In this document: in pieces, positions 52,051 to 62,109 of the stretch
How positions within the stretch are numbered: position 1 is the first letter of the stretch
Layout of the letters: each line of letters begins with the position of its first letter
Source of the DNA: Fennellomyces sp. T-0311
Lineage: Eukaryota; Mucoromycota; Mucoromycetes; Mucorales; Lichtheimiaceae
Length of the DNA: 64,000 bases
Direction of reading: 5' to 3'
Assembly (NCBI GenBank): GCA_025266875.1
Contig: JALLLT010000001.1
Coordinates: forward strand, 1,426,001-1,490,000
Position numbers and translations under genes: made by a program
The notes under the pieces: model-generated
Told to the model about the DNA's origin: nothing
Seen by the model: only the letters and a program-made list of their open reading frames with translations
Databases searched by the model: none

Positions 52051-55000
52051 ATGATTCGCCCCATTGGTTACGCACTTGTGTTCTTGTTCAATTTCGCCAG
52101 CGCCATTGACCTACCTGACATTCACCTGGACGCTGTCGGGCAACTGGGCTTTGCTGGCGATTATGCAGGCGTATCACCCTACAAAAGCACCAAACAATTC
52201 GAATCCGTACTTGATCCTGGCTCTATCGTCTTTAACAACAACAACACCTTTGAGTTGATTGGATCAGCCAACGGCAACGTACTTGCTACTTGTCTCTTGC
52301 CAAAGTCGGACGCGACGTTTGACCTCTACGTGGGTGGTGATTTCACCCTCCTGAATCAGACACAAATCAATCATATCGCACGCTACGATTCATCAACTCA
52401 GTCCTTCGTCCCGCTCGATCAAGGCCTCGATGGTGCCGTTTACTCGATGTACTGCGACACGGACGCCGTCTACGTCGGTGGGGATTTCGCAGCACCCGTT
52501 GGCGCACCAAACGATACGGTCGCTTCGTTCGGCGGCCATGCAGCGATCTGGCACACCAACAATCAAACTTGGGGCGCAGTGCCCTGGAAAGGCTTTAATG
52601 GCCCTGTTTACACGATCACACGCAATCAGCTCATGAACACAATATTATTTGGTGGTCGGTTCGAAGCCACGGGCGACGGCCAGTACTATAATGCCAACTC
52701 GAGCCAATCCGTCAACATGGGCGCACCCACAGTAGGCAGCGCAGACGAACAATTAAATGATAAACTAACTTTGGATGATCAGCAAGTTTCTTCAGGAAAT
52801 GGCCAATTGGCGGGAAACTTTAGTGATCCAAGTAATGTCATTTGCAACACAAACCAATCGGGCCAACCCTGGTTACTGCAAGACGGTGTCCCGGGCTATT
52901 GGGATGCCAACTTTGGCTATCCCATCCAGCCTTCGATGTTTCGCATCTCCAACGTCAGAGAACAAACCCACGGCACTCGCTCCTTCAGGTATGTGTTTTG
53001 TTTATGCCTTTCCAATTTGGACTTAACCTGGGTGGCGCTAGCATCATTGCATTGGGCACAAACGAGTACTTTGAGCTTTCGTACCTTGATCCGACCACAC
53101 AGCAAATGACCACTTGCTCCACCGACTGCGTGTTGTCCGATGATCCTAATGTCGAATACCAGGACTTCACTGTCCTGAATTCACTAACCGCGACTGGTGT
53201 TCGCATTCAGATCGATTCTTGGTACGGCCAAGGTGGCGGTCTAAGCAACGTCCAGATCTACCAATCAGGCAAGTCTCTCTTTTGTTTGTCTCCTCTTTTA
53301 ATGATGCATTAACTAACTTTTTATTTCTCCTTTCAGACACTGCAGTGTACCCGCGTGCCAGTGCTGCCGACGCTAGCCCATGCGCCGGGTCTACGCCATC
53401 AGCAACGACTAACACCACTGGCAATTGGCAAGAACGATTCGTCTACGGCACCTACCAGAATTACATGACGGCAACACTATCGGCATCAGAGCTGGCAACA
53501 TCAAACGTCTCGGTCACTTACTCACCGTATGGGTTTCACAAACTTTAAAAAAAGATTAGGCAATATTTAATAATTTATTTAGGTATATACCTGTCCAGGG
53601 CCAGTACGCCGTCTACGCAACCACCCCAGGCTGCGTCGGTAGCAGCACATGCAACGAGCGAACCCAAGTCGACCTCACATTGCAGTTTGCGCCCGGCGGT
53701 CAGACCACGACGATCACCATTGACCAGACCAACTACGACGACCGCACCGACTTGATTTATAGCGGCTTTATTGCCGCCTCGACCTCTGCGTTTCAGCCTA
53801 CCATTACGCTCGGTGTGGCTCATAATGCAACTGCCACTGGCAATACCGTCAGCATTGTCGCCGAGTCTCTCCAGTTTATACGCAACGGCACCAACGCGAC
53901 ATTGATCAGCATTCTCGAGTATAGCCCGTCGAATTATACCCAGAACATTACACCAGCGTGGCGCCCGCTTGCAGGTAAAAATAGGTGTTACATGAGTGCC
54001 AAATACAGGTGTTCTAATAAGCCCATAAAAGAGCAACTGATACCCGGCTCGGTCGTACGTTCGATCGATGCTACAAATGGCAATGTGCTGTACATTGGTG
54101 GCCAATTCTCGAACACCACCTATCGCGGAGTTGTGTCGTACGATTATCGCCAAGGCAGCGGTGGTGCCATGGTGCCTCTCGGTGGCATGGGTGTCAATGG
54201 CTCGGTGTACGATCTGGCATTAATCGGGTCATGTGAGTTCAAAGTTTGCTGGAAGCCCGTATAGAATAATCTCATTGTTTGCTTAGCTTTATTCATTGGC
54301 GGTGTATTTAACGGCACGACAACGGAATCTTCCGAGACATTTAACAATGTGGCTCAATTTGACACCAGTTCAGCTGCATGGTCAGCTCTTGGAATGGTAA
54401 TCTTTTTTCTTGCCAGTTCTAATTGTAATGACATCCGCTAACAAGCATGCAGGGCGTTGATGGCCCGGTTACAAATGTTGTCCCTTCACCTGATAACGAC
54501 ACAGTTACCTTTTCGGGTAACTTTTCTCGTATTCTTCAAACGACCATCGCCACTTCCTTTGGCAATGCCCTTTGGAATATTTCAGAGCGCCAATGGGTCG
54601 AGCGAAAGTCATTGATCGTCGGTACCGTTGTTTCGTCGCATTCAGTCAATGATACAAGCCAAGTACTTGCTGGCAGCATCCGCGGTGCTCAGACGTACAG
54701 AGCAGACGACGCAGCCGTGATGAATACGCAGCAAATGTGGATGCCTTACTTATTCGCTCAAGAGCCTGTGGGCGAAATCCACACCGGTGTCTTTTGGCAC
54801 AACGTGACGTCCGACGGTCAAAACAAGACCGTGGTCATTCTTGGCGGTCAGTTCACCACGCCCAACAACATTTCGACTTTGGCGCTGTATCAGGATGGTG
54901 AATGGCATAGCTTGGGCGACTTGCGAGGCCAAGTGAACTCGCTGATCCGTTTGCGCGACATTCTCTATATCGGTGGCCAGTTTGAAGGAACGTTGGGTGC

Positions 55001-56462
55001 CACCCGCGTCACCAGCTTTGCCATTTACGACTTGGCCAGTAGATCAGCACAAGATATTGGCGGCGTTTACAGTTCAGCACAACGTTCGCCGGGTACGGTC
55101 AATGTAATCCAGGCACAGCCGGATGGAAACGCCGTTTTTATCGGTGGCAACTTTTCAATGGTCGGCTCAATGCAGTGCTCGTCGGTGTGCAAGTTGGATA
55201 CGCAGACACGTCAGTGGAATGAAGTGACGTCGGGTATCTCTGGCCAGGTGTATGATATTGCCGTCGCCAATAATCAGATTACGGTGGTCGGTGACATTGC
55301 AATCAACAATAGCCCAACATATGCTGCCCGAACACAGGGTAACAGTTGGTCAGCCATGTCGGATCAACTCAGTGGCGTACCAACAGCCGTATTGAACGGT
55401 CCAAGCGAAGTCATTGTTGCCGGATCAGATGGTAACGCGGGCTATGTTGGCACTTGGGATGGAAATCACTTTTCAAGCATCGGTAAGTTGTGACATGATC
55501 ACTCTAGGAATCAAGTCACTGATGCATAAAGTAGCCCAGCTTGGACCAACAAGTGATATCCGGCAAATGTTGTTCATGCCGATACAATCAGCAGCTTCAG
55601 GTGCACGATATCCCCCCAACACCGAGAGCATGCTTCTTGTCGTGGGTCATCTGGACTTGCAAGAATATGGCAACGTTAGCGCTGCTCTGTTTGACGGCAA
55701 TGATTGGTTCCCATTCACCATGTCTACCAAATCTGACGGTGCCCCTGGTCAATTACGACAAATATTCCATGAGACGAGCTGTTGCACGGTAACAGATATC
55801 ATCCGTAAGTATAAACCCGACCCCCCTCTCTCTCTCTCTCTCACTTGAGAATTTCCTGATTAACATGTATTTTAGATCATTTACCTGTGCCAGCCGTCAT
55901 TCTTATATCGATTGCTATATCCCTTGGCTTGATCTTCTTACTTGTAGGCGCAGGTCTTCTAGCACTCTTTGCCAAACGGCGTAACAGTGTCAAAGATACA
56001 CCTGAGCCCATGCCTCCATATATACCTGGCCAGAACCGACCATCAAGTCTGGTTGCCATGCTAGATGCGGCTCAGGCAGGTACACTTGGTGCCGGGGCAG
56101 CAGCAGCTATTTCTGGCGCAGCTGCGGGACCATCTAATGAAAAACATCTTTCGGTTCCAGAAGATGTCGCCGGACCTGCTTCCGCAGGCGGTGTTACGCC
56201 TTTCGGTGCATTGATGGCGGCAGCTATTGCGAATACGGACCAACCTGCAAGTGATGATTCACCGCGGTTGTTCTATGCGAAATATCCCTTTGATGCCAAA
56301 GAATATGGCGAATTGGGACTTGATACCGGCAATCCGATTGTGGTGACGGATACCAGTGATAATGTATGGTGGATGGGATACAAAGATGACGGTTCTGGCA
56401 AACCGATCTCTGGCCTTTTCCCAAGTAATTACGTGACAGAGACGAGGCCAGCAGCGTCATAG
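52051..56462 (+). CDS. RAX2: Rax2-like cell polarity marker with C-terminal SH3 domain
   Basis: Rax2 is a type I membrane landmark for polarised growth and bud-site or tip selection. ATG 52051 begins a signal peptide (MIRPIGYALVFLFNFASA). The large ectodomain is a series of propeller-like repeats with the family pattern YVGGDF/YIGGQF/FIGGNF plus an Asn- or Ser-rich loop, and many N-x-S/T sites. A transmembrane helix follows (PAVILISIAISLGLIFLLVG) with a KRRNS stop-transfer. The cytoplasmic tail is Ala/Pro-rich and ends in an SH3 domain: LFYAKYPFDAKEYGELGL, DNVWWMGY, GLFPSNYV. The protein is about 1,300 residues. Intron 53269-53336 has a GC donor, giving the join IYQSDTAVYPR. Other introns include 52989-53041 and one of 49 nt after 55491. 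An SH3 tail is not part of the well-known yeast Rax2, so this looks like a lineage-specific fusion. Confidence 0.92.
55824..55846. repeat. CT microsatellite inside a RAX2 intron
   Basis: A CCCCCCTCTCTCTCTCTCTCTC-type run lies just after the donor site (GTAAGT) of the last RAX2 intron. Confidence 0.75.
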
Positions 56463-56618
56463 TTGAACAAAAAAGAGAGAGTTTATATACCCACACACAT
56501 AGCCGTAGTTTTTTTAGACGCAACTTATTACACATTCGTAATCTTTTCTTTTTTACAAACAAAGCATGTAATCTGGATATTTCCACTTTTACAAACTATA
56601 TTCATTTATTGTATACAT

Positions 56619-58616
56619 TTAATACTCCTCATATCCGCCTCCTTGGTCATAACCACCACTATAATCGCCTCCTCCGTCATAGCCACCACTGTAATCGCCT
56701 CCGCCATCATCGAAACCACCGCCATAATCGCCTCCTCCTTCATCGAAACCACCACCAAAATCGCCTCCTCCGTCGAAACCGCCACTAAAGTCCCCTTCAT
56801 CACCGCTGAACAACCCTTCCACGATGCCACCTGCGTCGAATCCCAAAGTTTCAGCCGCGACCGTAGTAAGAATAGCAACTGTGCCGCCAGCAACCAATCC
56901 ACCAGCAGTAGAAAGGCCTTTTGTCATGAGTTTACCGAATCCGAACTTTTTCTTCTTTGGGGCATAAGCTTGTTGCTGCTGTTGCTGTTGTTGTTGTCTC
57001 ATTTGCTCTTCGTATGCTTGTTGCTCTTGCTGTTGCCGCATTTGCTCTTCGTATGCTCGTTGCTGCTGTTGACGTAACTGTTCTTCATATGTTTGCTGCT
57101 GTTGCTGACGTAACTGTTCTTCATATGCTTGCTGCTGTTGCTGACGTAACTGTTCTTCATATGCTTGCTGCTGTTGCTGGCGCATTTGTTCTTCGTAAGC
57201 CTGCTGTTGCTGTTGCTGTTGCTGTTGCTGAAGTTGTTCTTGATAGGCTTGTTGTTGAAGCTGCTCCTGATAAGCTTGCTGTTGCTGCTGATACTGTTGT
57301 GTTTCTTGAGTCGTCATTCCGCGATCTTGTGCTCCTGTTGGATATATTTGGTCTTGCTGGTACCCTTGCTGTGAAGGCACTTGGTAGGCTTGATCTTGGC
57401 TTGACAACTGATACATTTGCTGTGATTGCTGAATCGAATCTTGCTGACCTGAGTATGTCTGCTGGGCCCTTGAGTCTTGATATGACGCTGCTTGCTGACC
57501 AGACAAATCCTGCTGGTTCGATGTCACTTGGACTGCGGGGTCAAGTTGTTGATATATTTGTTGGCCGGACGAATCTTGTTGGTCCGAATATACTTGCTGA
57601 TCTGTTGAATACGATGATGCGATTGGATCTTCCTGCGCATTCTGGTTTTGGAAGGCTGTTGAACTACCTTGTTGATCCGCTGTCTGTTCTTGGGGAGAGG
57701 TTTGGCTTTGATCCAGCAGGCCCTGTGTTCGCATGGTTTCCTCAAGTTCCTTCAAGGCTCTCTCTGACGGTGACATTTGATCGTCTTCGATTGCCTGTTC
57801 AACCGTCTGTTGCATATCATTTTGTTGCTGTTCGAGCTGCTCTTGCAACGTATTTTGCAAATCCTCCAGAGCTTGCTGCTGGTCGCTTGCTTGTTGTTTC
57901 AGGGATGCTTCAAGTTGCTGTACCGCTTGTTCTTGTTCCTGAAGGGTGGTCGACTGCTGCAACGCCGCTCGCAATTGTTCGATCGCTGTATTCTGCTGAT
58001 TTGCTTGACTTTCCATAGCCTCTCGCAAATTCTGAATTGCTTGGTTCTGCTGAGTAGAAAATGATTCCAGAGATTCTTGCAACTGCTGGACTATTTGATC
58101 TTGCAATGCTGATTGATCGTCTTGCTCCTCTGGAGGATCTTGCTCTTTGGAACCTTGATCGTCATCCGGTGACGTTTGATTTGCTTCACCATGATTTTGA
58201 ACCGCTTGCCTCTGCTGTTGTTGAACAGGCTGGGCTACCGGTTGCTGAGGCAACTGCTTTTCTTGCTGCGGTTGTACTGGCTGTGGATGGAGAGGCTCTT
58301 CTTGTGCTGGTGGTTGATTTTCCTCGTCTCCTTCTCTCTTTCCTGGTTTCTTGGAAAATCGACGCAGATGCTTATTCACCGTGTCCATCTGCTGCTTTCC
58401 TTGTTTATACATGACCTTGCCCTGTTTATACATGACTTTTCCTTGCTTGTACATGACCTTTCCTTGGTTCAGTGCAGTTTGACCATGTTCGGCCATGGAC
58501 TTTTCTTGAAGCGCGGTTTTTCCTTGCTGAATGAGATTTTTGCTTTGTTGCGCTGCAGTCTTCCCTTGTTGTATCGCATTCTTCAGATTGAACTTTGATC
58601 GACTTTGAGCATTCAT
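56619..58616 (-). CDS. Low-complexity protein: QGK repeats, Q-rich middle, glycine-zipper, GDY-rich tail (long paralogue)
   Basis: A single exon of 665 residues. ATG 58616 is the first real ATG and aligns with the start of the paralogue at 60738. The N-terminus (NAQSRSKFNLKNAIQQGKTA) leads into repeated QGK units, including three exact copies of KVMYKQG, then NTVNKHLRRFSKKPG-type sequence. A Gln/Pro-rich region with helical QQ(L/N)-type repeats follows, then a polyglutamine block of units like QQQQQAYEEQLR (about 56980-57300). KKKKFGFGKLMTKGL leads to the hydrophobic glycine-zipper AGGLVAGGTVAILTTVAAET, and the tail repeats GGG(D/F)(Y/D)-type units up to TAA 56619. There is no signal peptide. 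I infer a self-assembling or membrane-associated prion-like protein. No family is recognised. Confidence 0.85.
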   Translation of the reverse strand: MNAQSRSKFNLKNAIQQGKTAAQQSKNLIQQGKTALQEKSMAEHGQTALNQGKVMYKQGKVMYKQGKVMYKQGKQQMDTVNKHLRRFSKKPGKREGDEENQPPAQEEPLHPQPVQPQQEKQLPQQPVAQPVQQQQRQAVQNHGEANQTSPDDDQGSKEQDPPEEQDDQSALQDQIVQQLQESLESFSTQQNQAIQNLREAMESQANQQNTAIEQLRAALQQSTTLQEQEQAVQQLEASLKQQASDQQQALEDLQNTLQEQLEQQQNDMQQTVEQAIEDDQMSPSERALKELEETMRTQGLLDQSQTSPQEQTADQQGSSTAFQNQNAQEDPIASSYSTDQQVYSDQQDSSGQQIYQQLDPAVQVTSNQQDLSGQQAASYQDSRAQQTYSGQQDSIQQSQQMYQLSSQDQAYQVPSQQGYQQDQIYPTGAQDRGMTTQETQQYQQQQQAYQEQLQQQAYQEQLQQQQQQQQQQAYEEQMRQQQQQAYEEQLRQQQQQAYEEQLRQQQQQTYEEQLRQQQQRAYEEQMRQQQEQQAYEEQMRQQQQQQQQQAYAPKKKKFGFGKLMTKGLSTAGGLVAGGTVAILTTVAAETLGFDAGGIVEGLFSGDEGDFSGGFDGGGDFGGGFDEGGGDYGGGFDDGGGDYSGGYDGGGDYSGGYDQGGGYEEY
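56980..57300 (-). repeat. CAG-rich coding repeat (QQQQQAYEEQ(L/M)R units)
   Basis: Seven or so 33-36 bp units within the preceding gene, each with a run of CAG/CAA codons followed by GCATATGAAGAACAG-like sequence. Unit length varies with the number of Gln codons. Such arrays usually change length between strains. Confidence 0.85.
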
Positions 58617-58655
58617 ATTTTCGTACAATATTGTGCTAACTTCTTTCTAGCACCC

Positions 58656-58666
58656 TTTATATAAAT
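58656..58666 (-). promoter_or_regulatory. TATA box of the long QGK gene
   Basis: ATTTATATAAA on the minus strand lies about 40 bp upstream of ATG 58616. The paralogue has a TATAAAA at a similar distance, which supports both. Confidence 0.55.
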
Positions 58667-59664
58667 AATGCCCCAGACCTTGATTAGGTCTAAGCCCATG
58701 TCCTACAAGGAGTAAATTAAGTTTTGGTGTTACAGCAGTTCCAAGGATTCGGAAGTCACTAATTGAACGAGATTCTGTCACTTGACAACATCCAGTTCGC
58801 CCTTCGAGTGTTTACAGAAGATTCATCAATAAGGAGCAAATACACAGTTATGCGCCGTATTGTATACATTGCGAGGGCAAAGTCAACAAAGTATCTGCGT
58901 GTATTAAATTCGATCTCCTCGAGCACTCTAATAGCTTTTTTGAAAAAGATCTGCTATTGCACGGCAGTTGGTAAAGTCCTAAAGTTATTATTATGCTCTA
59001 AAACATTCGGTATGCGGAAAGCTTGTGGTACTTAAACTGTCAATGATCGATAAATACCAACTACCTCTATTTGGCTATCTAATAGTAATGTTACTTTTAC
59101 TGCTTACACTAGCGTACTCAATCGCACAGTATAACCACCTTGCATTGCTTGAAATACCATTGCGCGGACTTGTATTATCTCACAATCCCCGTTCACCCCA
59201 GCCCCACCAGAGAATTTATGAAGATCGGTTACACAGATGCCTCATCTATATGCGGAAAATGTGTACACGGGTGTCATGTCCACATCAAGCATATCAGCGG
59301 CAGTTAATATGATTGTTCGAAGCCTCCGGTTCACACCCAGAAGTTGAGTAAATCCACTAGATCCGGTTCCCCTGAAAACAGAGCTGCTATCTAACTTGAT
59401 AAACAGTTGGTACAATTAATTACAGCCTTGAACAAGAAACTGATATTTGATGTATTGGTAGCAGCACTGTTTTGACGATCTGAAACCGTAGCGCGTTATG
59501 CAATCTGAATGTGGTCTCCGATGTGGCGCGGAGAGTGTAACCTATGAATAAAGGAATATACTAAAGAAGCCACCCAGTTTCTACGTTGGCAGCGATGACA
59601 ACAGTATGCTTATCTTAATAAGGTTTGCCAGCAACAGAGGCTGAGTTCTTTTATCTGTCCCTTG
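58667..59664. other. Intergenic between the two QGK paralogues, left part
   Basis: No gene is supported. Open frames at 58763-59035 and 59025-59312 lack motifs. The DNA upstream of each paralogue does not visibly align beyond the TATA region. Confidence 0.45.
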
Positions 59665-59771
59665 TACTGTATTTCCGAAATGTAATATCGCTATTCACAA
59701 AATCAATGTTGGCAACGACATATTTTTATAATATAAAATATACAGCGATATTACTTTTTGGAAATACTGTA
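59665..59771. mobile_element. MITE, family 1
   Basis: A 107-bp element. The left end TACTGTATTTCCGAAATG with TAATATCGCT is the inverted counterpart of the right end AGCGATATTAC with TTTTTGGAAATACTGTA, about 28 bp each. The inner 50 bp are AT-rich. Its ends include TA, consistent with a TA target duplication. A degraded copy lies at 10056-10163. Confidence 0.75.
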
Positions 59772-60177
59772 TAGTGGTCTTTTTGTTGATGATGATCCAT
59801 TTATTTTAAGGTTTATCATAGATCGGTAGGTTAAAACTAGCCGGTATTGAAAGGATTCTTTACCTTAACCGAGAATCTGTATGATTGGTTTTACATTAGC
59901 AATATTATCTGCTATAAATCGCAAGGGAGTGTGGGAGCGCGTTGTTTTTTCCGGTCAATATTGCGCTCACTGGTATTTCTCACGGACTCGGTACACTTTT
60001 TTTCGCAAGCAATCATTGAAATGCACAAAATAGCAAAGTCGATGCTTAGAATATTAGAAATGTTTGAAAAGCGGAAATATTATATAGTTATGAACACAAA
60101 TAAGATTCGATTAAGAAAGTATGATACAAGTGTTTTCGTACACAGTAAAAGCAGCAAACACCATCGGCATTGTGAGA
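59772..60177. other. Spacer downstream of the short QGK paralogue
   Basis: AT-rich with no gene seen. A long + strand frame starting at 59847 runs into the antisense of the G/D/Y-rich tail and is a shadow. Confidence 0.45.
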
Positions 60178-60738
60178 TCAGTAGTCATCCTCACCGTAGT
60201 ATCCACCACCATCATCACCCCCATAGCCATATCCATTGCTGTCGTCGCCATAGCTATAGTCATTGTTGTTGTCGCCATAGCCATATCCACCGCCATCATC
60301 ACCATAGCTATAGCCATTGCTGTCGTCGCCATAATTATATTCGTCTCCATCTTCGTTTGCCCCATTACCAAAGCTATCTGAAGCCATGGCACCCATTGCA
60401 ACCATTGCACCACCGGCTACCAGACCACCAGCTGCAGCAAGGCCACCGGTAACGTATTTTGTAAAGGGGCTTCCTTGTTGCTGAGGTGGAGCCTCCTGTT
60501 GCGGCACTTGGTAATATGTTTCTTGATTTTCATATGGTGCTTGCGTTTCTTCCCCTTGATGATGAGCCGGCTTGTGGGAGAATCGATTAAGTTGCTTGTT
60601 CACTGTGTTCAAATGTTGTCTCCCTTGATTGTAGATGGTCTTTCCTTGATTGATCGTTGCTTTACCCTGCTTGACAGCAGTTTTACCTTGTTGAATTGCA
60701 TGTCTGAAATTGAACTTTGGACGGCTTTGATTATTCAT
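60178..60738 (-). CDS. Low-complexity protein: QGK repeats, glycine-zipper, GDY-rich tail (short paralogue)
   Basis: A single exon of 186 residues from ATG 60738. It is a compact version of the gene at 56619-58616. The N-terminus NNQSRPKFNFRHAIQQGKTA aligns with the long copy; QGK, INQGK, YNQGR repeats follow, then LNTVNKQLNRFSHKP. It lacks the long Gln-rich and polyglutamine middle, having only a short QETYYQVPQQEAPPQQQ-like linker. KYVTGGLAAAGGLVAGGAMV is the shared glycine-zipper segment, and the tail repeats GY(S/G)YGDD units ending GGGYYGEDDY. Conservation at both ends with a size difference in the middle says that the ends carry the function. No signal peptide is present. The function is unknown. 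Confidence 0.85.
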   Translation of the reverse strand: MNNQSRPKFNFRHAIQQGKTAVKQGKATINQGKTIYNQGRQHLNTVNKQLNRFSHKPAHHQGEETQAPYENQETYYQVPQQEAPPQQQGSPFTKYVTGGLAAAGGLVAGGAMVAMGAMASDSFGNGANEDGDEYNYGDDSNGYSYGDDGGGYGYGDNNNDYSYGDDSNGYGYGGDDGGGYYGEDDY

Positions 60739-60783
60739 TATACAATTTAAGTGTCAGAAAACTTGTTATTTCTCTCATTTTCG

Positions 60784-60790
60784 TTTTATA
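60784..60790 (-). promoter_or_regulatory. TATA box of the short QGK gene
   Basis: TATAAAA on the minus strand, about 46 bp upstream of ATG 60738, in the same position as the TATA element of the long paralogue. Confidence 0.55.
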
Positions 60791-61594
60791 AAGCAAAAAA
60801 TAAATCTAACTTATTTTTCTCAGCGGTCACACTTGGCGTTTATAAAAGTGTATCACCAGGCCCATTTGTATCAGTAGCTATAAAAGTAACGCGCCGCAAA
60901 TCCAAATAGCTGATAGTCCGATTAATACCTGTAGTTAATGATAAGGATATGTTACACGTTTGCGGTTACGCATAAAGGATTTTTACAGTGCAACTCTAGA
61001 AGGGACATAGAACCTAATGAGGATAGTTTCCGTTCTTTTTACTGTTAGCGACAGAATTATTGTATAAGCTGCTACAAGCCATAGTCTAATTCAAGAGTGA
61101 GGTATATTGTGCATCTGAGTATAATAAGCAACAGCATGCAGTGTGTCCGAAAGTATAAAACTCTTGGTTTGGTGACATAATTTTTATGAACTGCGAAATA
61201 CTGTATGCGATGAGATAAGTCTTCATCCCTGTACCGAATGAAGCAGTTAAATATACAACATATTTTAAATTCAATCATGGTGGCTCGATCTGCTATGCCA
61301 CTTGTGCTACTCTGCTAGAAACTCTCTTTCTATACTGCATAAGTATGTTAACAAGCTGCACGTATAATATATAGTTGTGTAAGCTTATCAATCTTAGAGT
61401 CACGCGACATATTCTTTGTGTGCAGTACTCACATTGTTTATATTTACGTAGCTCCGAGTCAAACGGTATGCCTCTATATCTACACGCAGATTGGGGATCA
61501 TGATTGCTTTTGTTTGTACTTCGGCTTAGCAAGCATTTGTCATACGACTACATACTTTTGCATTCTGGTAATATTGTTGATGCTTCAATGTATA
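60791..61594. other. Intergenic, no gene seen
   Basis: AT-rich upstream region of the short QGK gene. Frames on both strands are under 80 codons and have no motif. Confidence 0.45.
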
Positions 61595-61766
61595 CAGTGG
61601 CCGCTTTATATAACGATATGATGGTGCAGCCCAAACTTTATCGTTATATCAAAATATCGTTATATAAAATGAGATTTGGCAGTGATTACCGCTTTGGTGC
61701 ATTGAGAATCGTATAGTTATATCGAATTATCGTTAAATAAAATATCATTATATAAAGCGTCCACTG
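61595..61766. mobile_element. MITE, family 2 (pogo/Tc1-mariner-like ends)
   Basis: A 172-bp element flanked by TA on both sides (61593-61594 and 61767-61768). The left end CAGTGGCCGCTTTATATAAC and the right end, read inverted, CAGTGGACGCTTTATATAAT match over about 24 bp. Inner sub-terminal repeats of TTATCGTTATAT type are present. CAGT...ACTG ends with a TA target site and a following TATAACGA-like stretch are typical of pogo/Tc1-mariner non-autonomous elements. It has no ORF. Confidence 0.8.
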
Positions 61767-62109
61767 TATCTTGATTACATGACTATGTAATGACGAAAAA
61801 AGCGCTGCTTTCCAAAGTTTGGGCTGACTGTGAATAAAAGTATTTAAAATGATGGCTGTTATTCTTCTTAAATAAAACATATAGTAAAGGCTTAGTCTTT
61901 AGTGTTACATTGTGGCGCTGCTGCGCACTACAGTATACATATAGTACTATATGGCCAGCCTTTTTAACTTTTGCTCCTCTCTCCACTTACGGCTGAAAAA
62001 AGTGTAAAAGTACACGGTTCTTAGGTATCGTATAATAGTAGATATTTTGAAAGAAGTAAGATTTCGGGAAACTAACAATAAGCATATGCAGTTACAAAAT
62101 ACATAGTCC

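Noticed and set aside
56957..58018. A 353-codon + strand frame rich in Val, Ala and Leu
   Set aside because: It is the antisense of the CAG-rich coding repeat of the long QGK gene. Its hydrophobic repeats follow from translating CTG/TTG on the other strand.
59847..60452. A + strand frame rich in His and Ser over the short QGK gene
   Set aside because: It is antisense to the GDY-rich tail. The minus-strand frame has a clear paralogue, an ATG and a TATA box.
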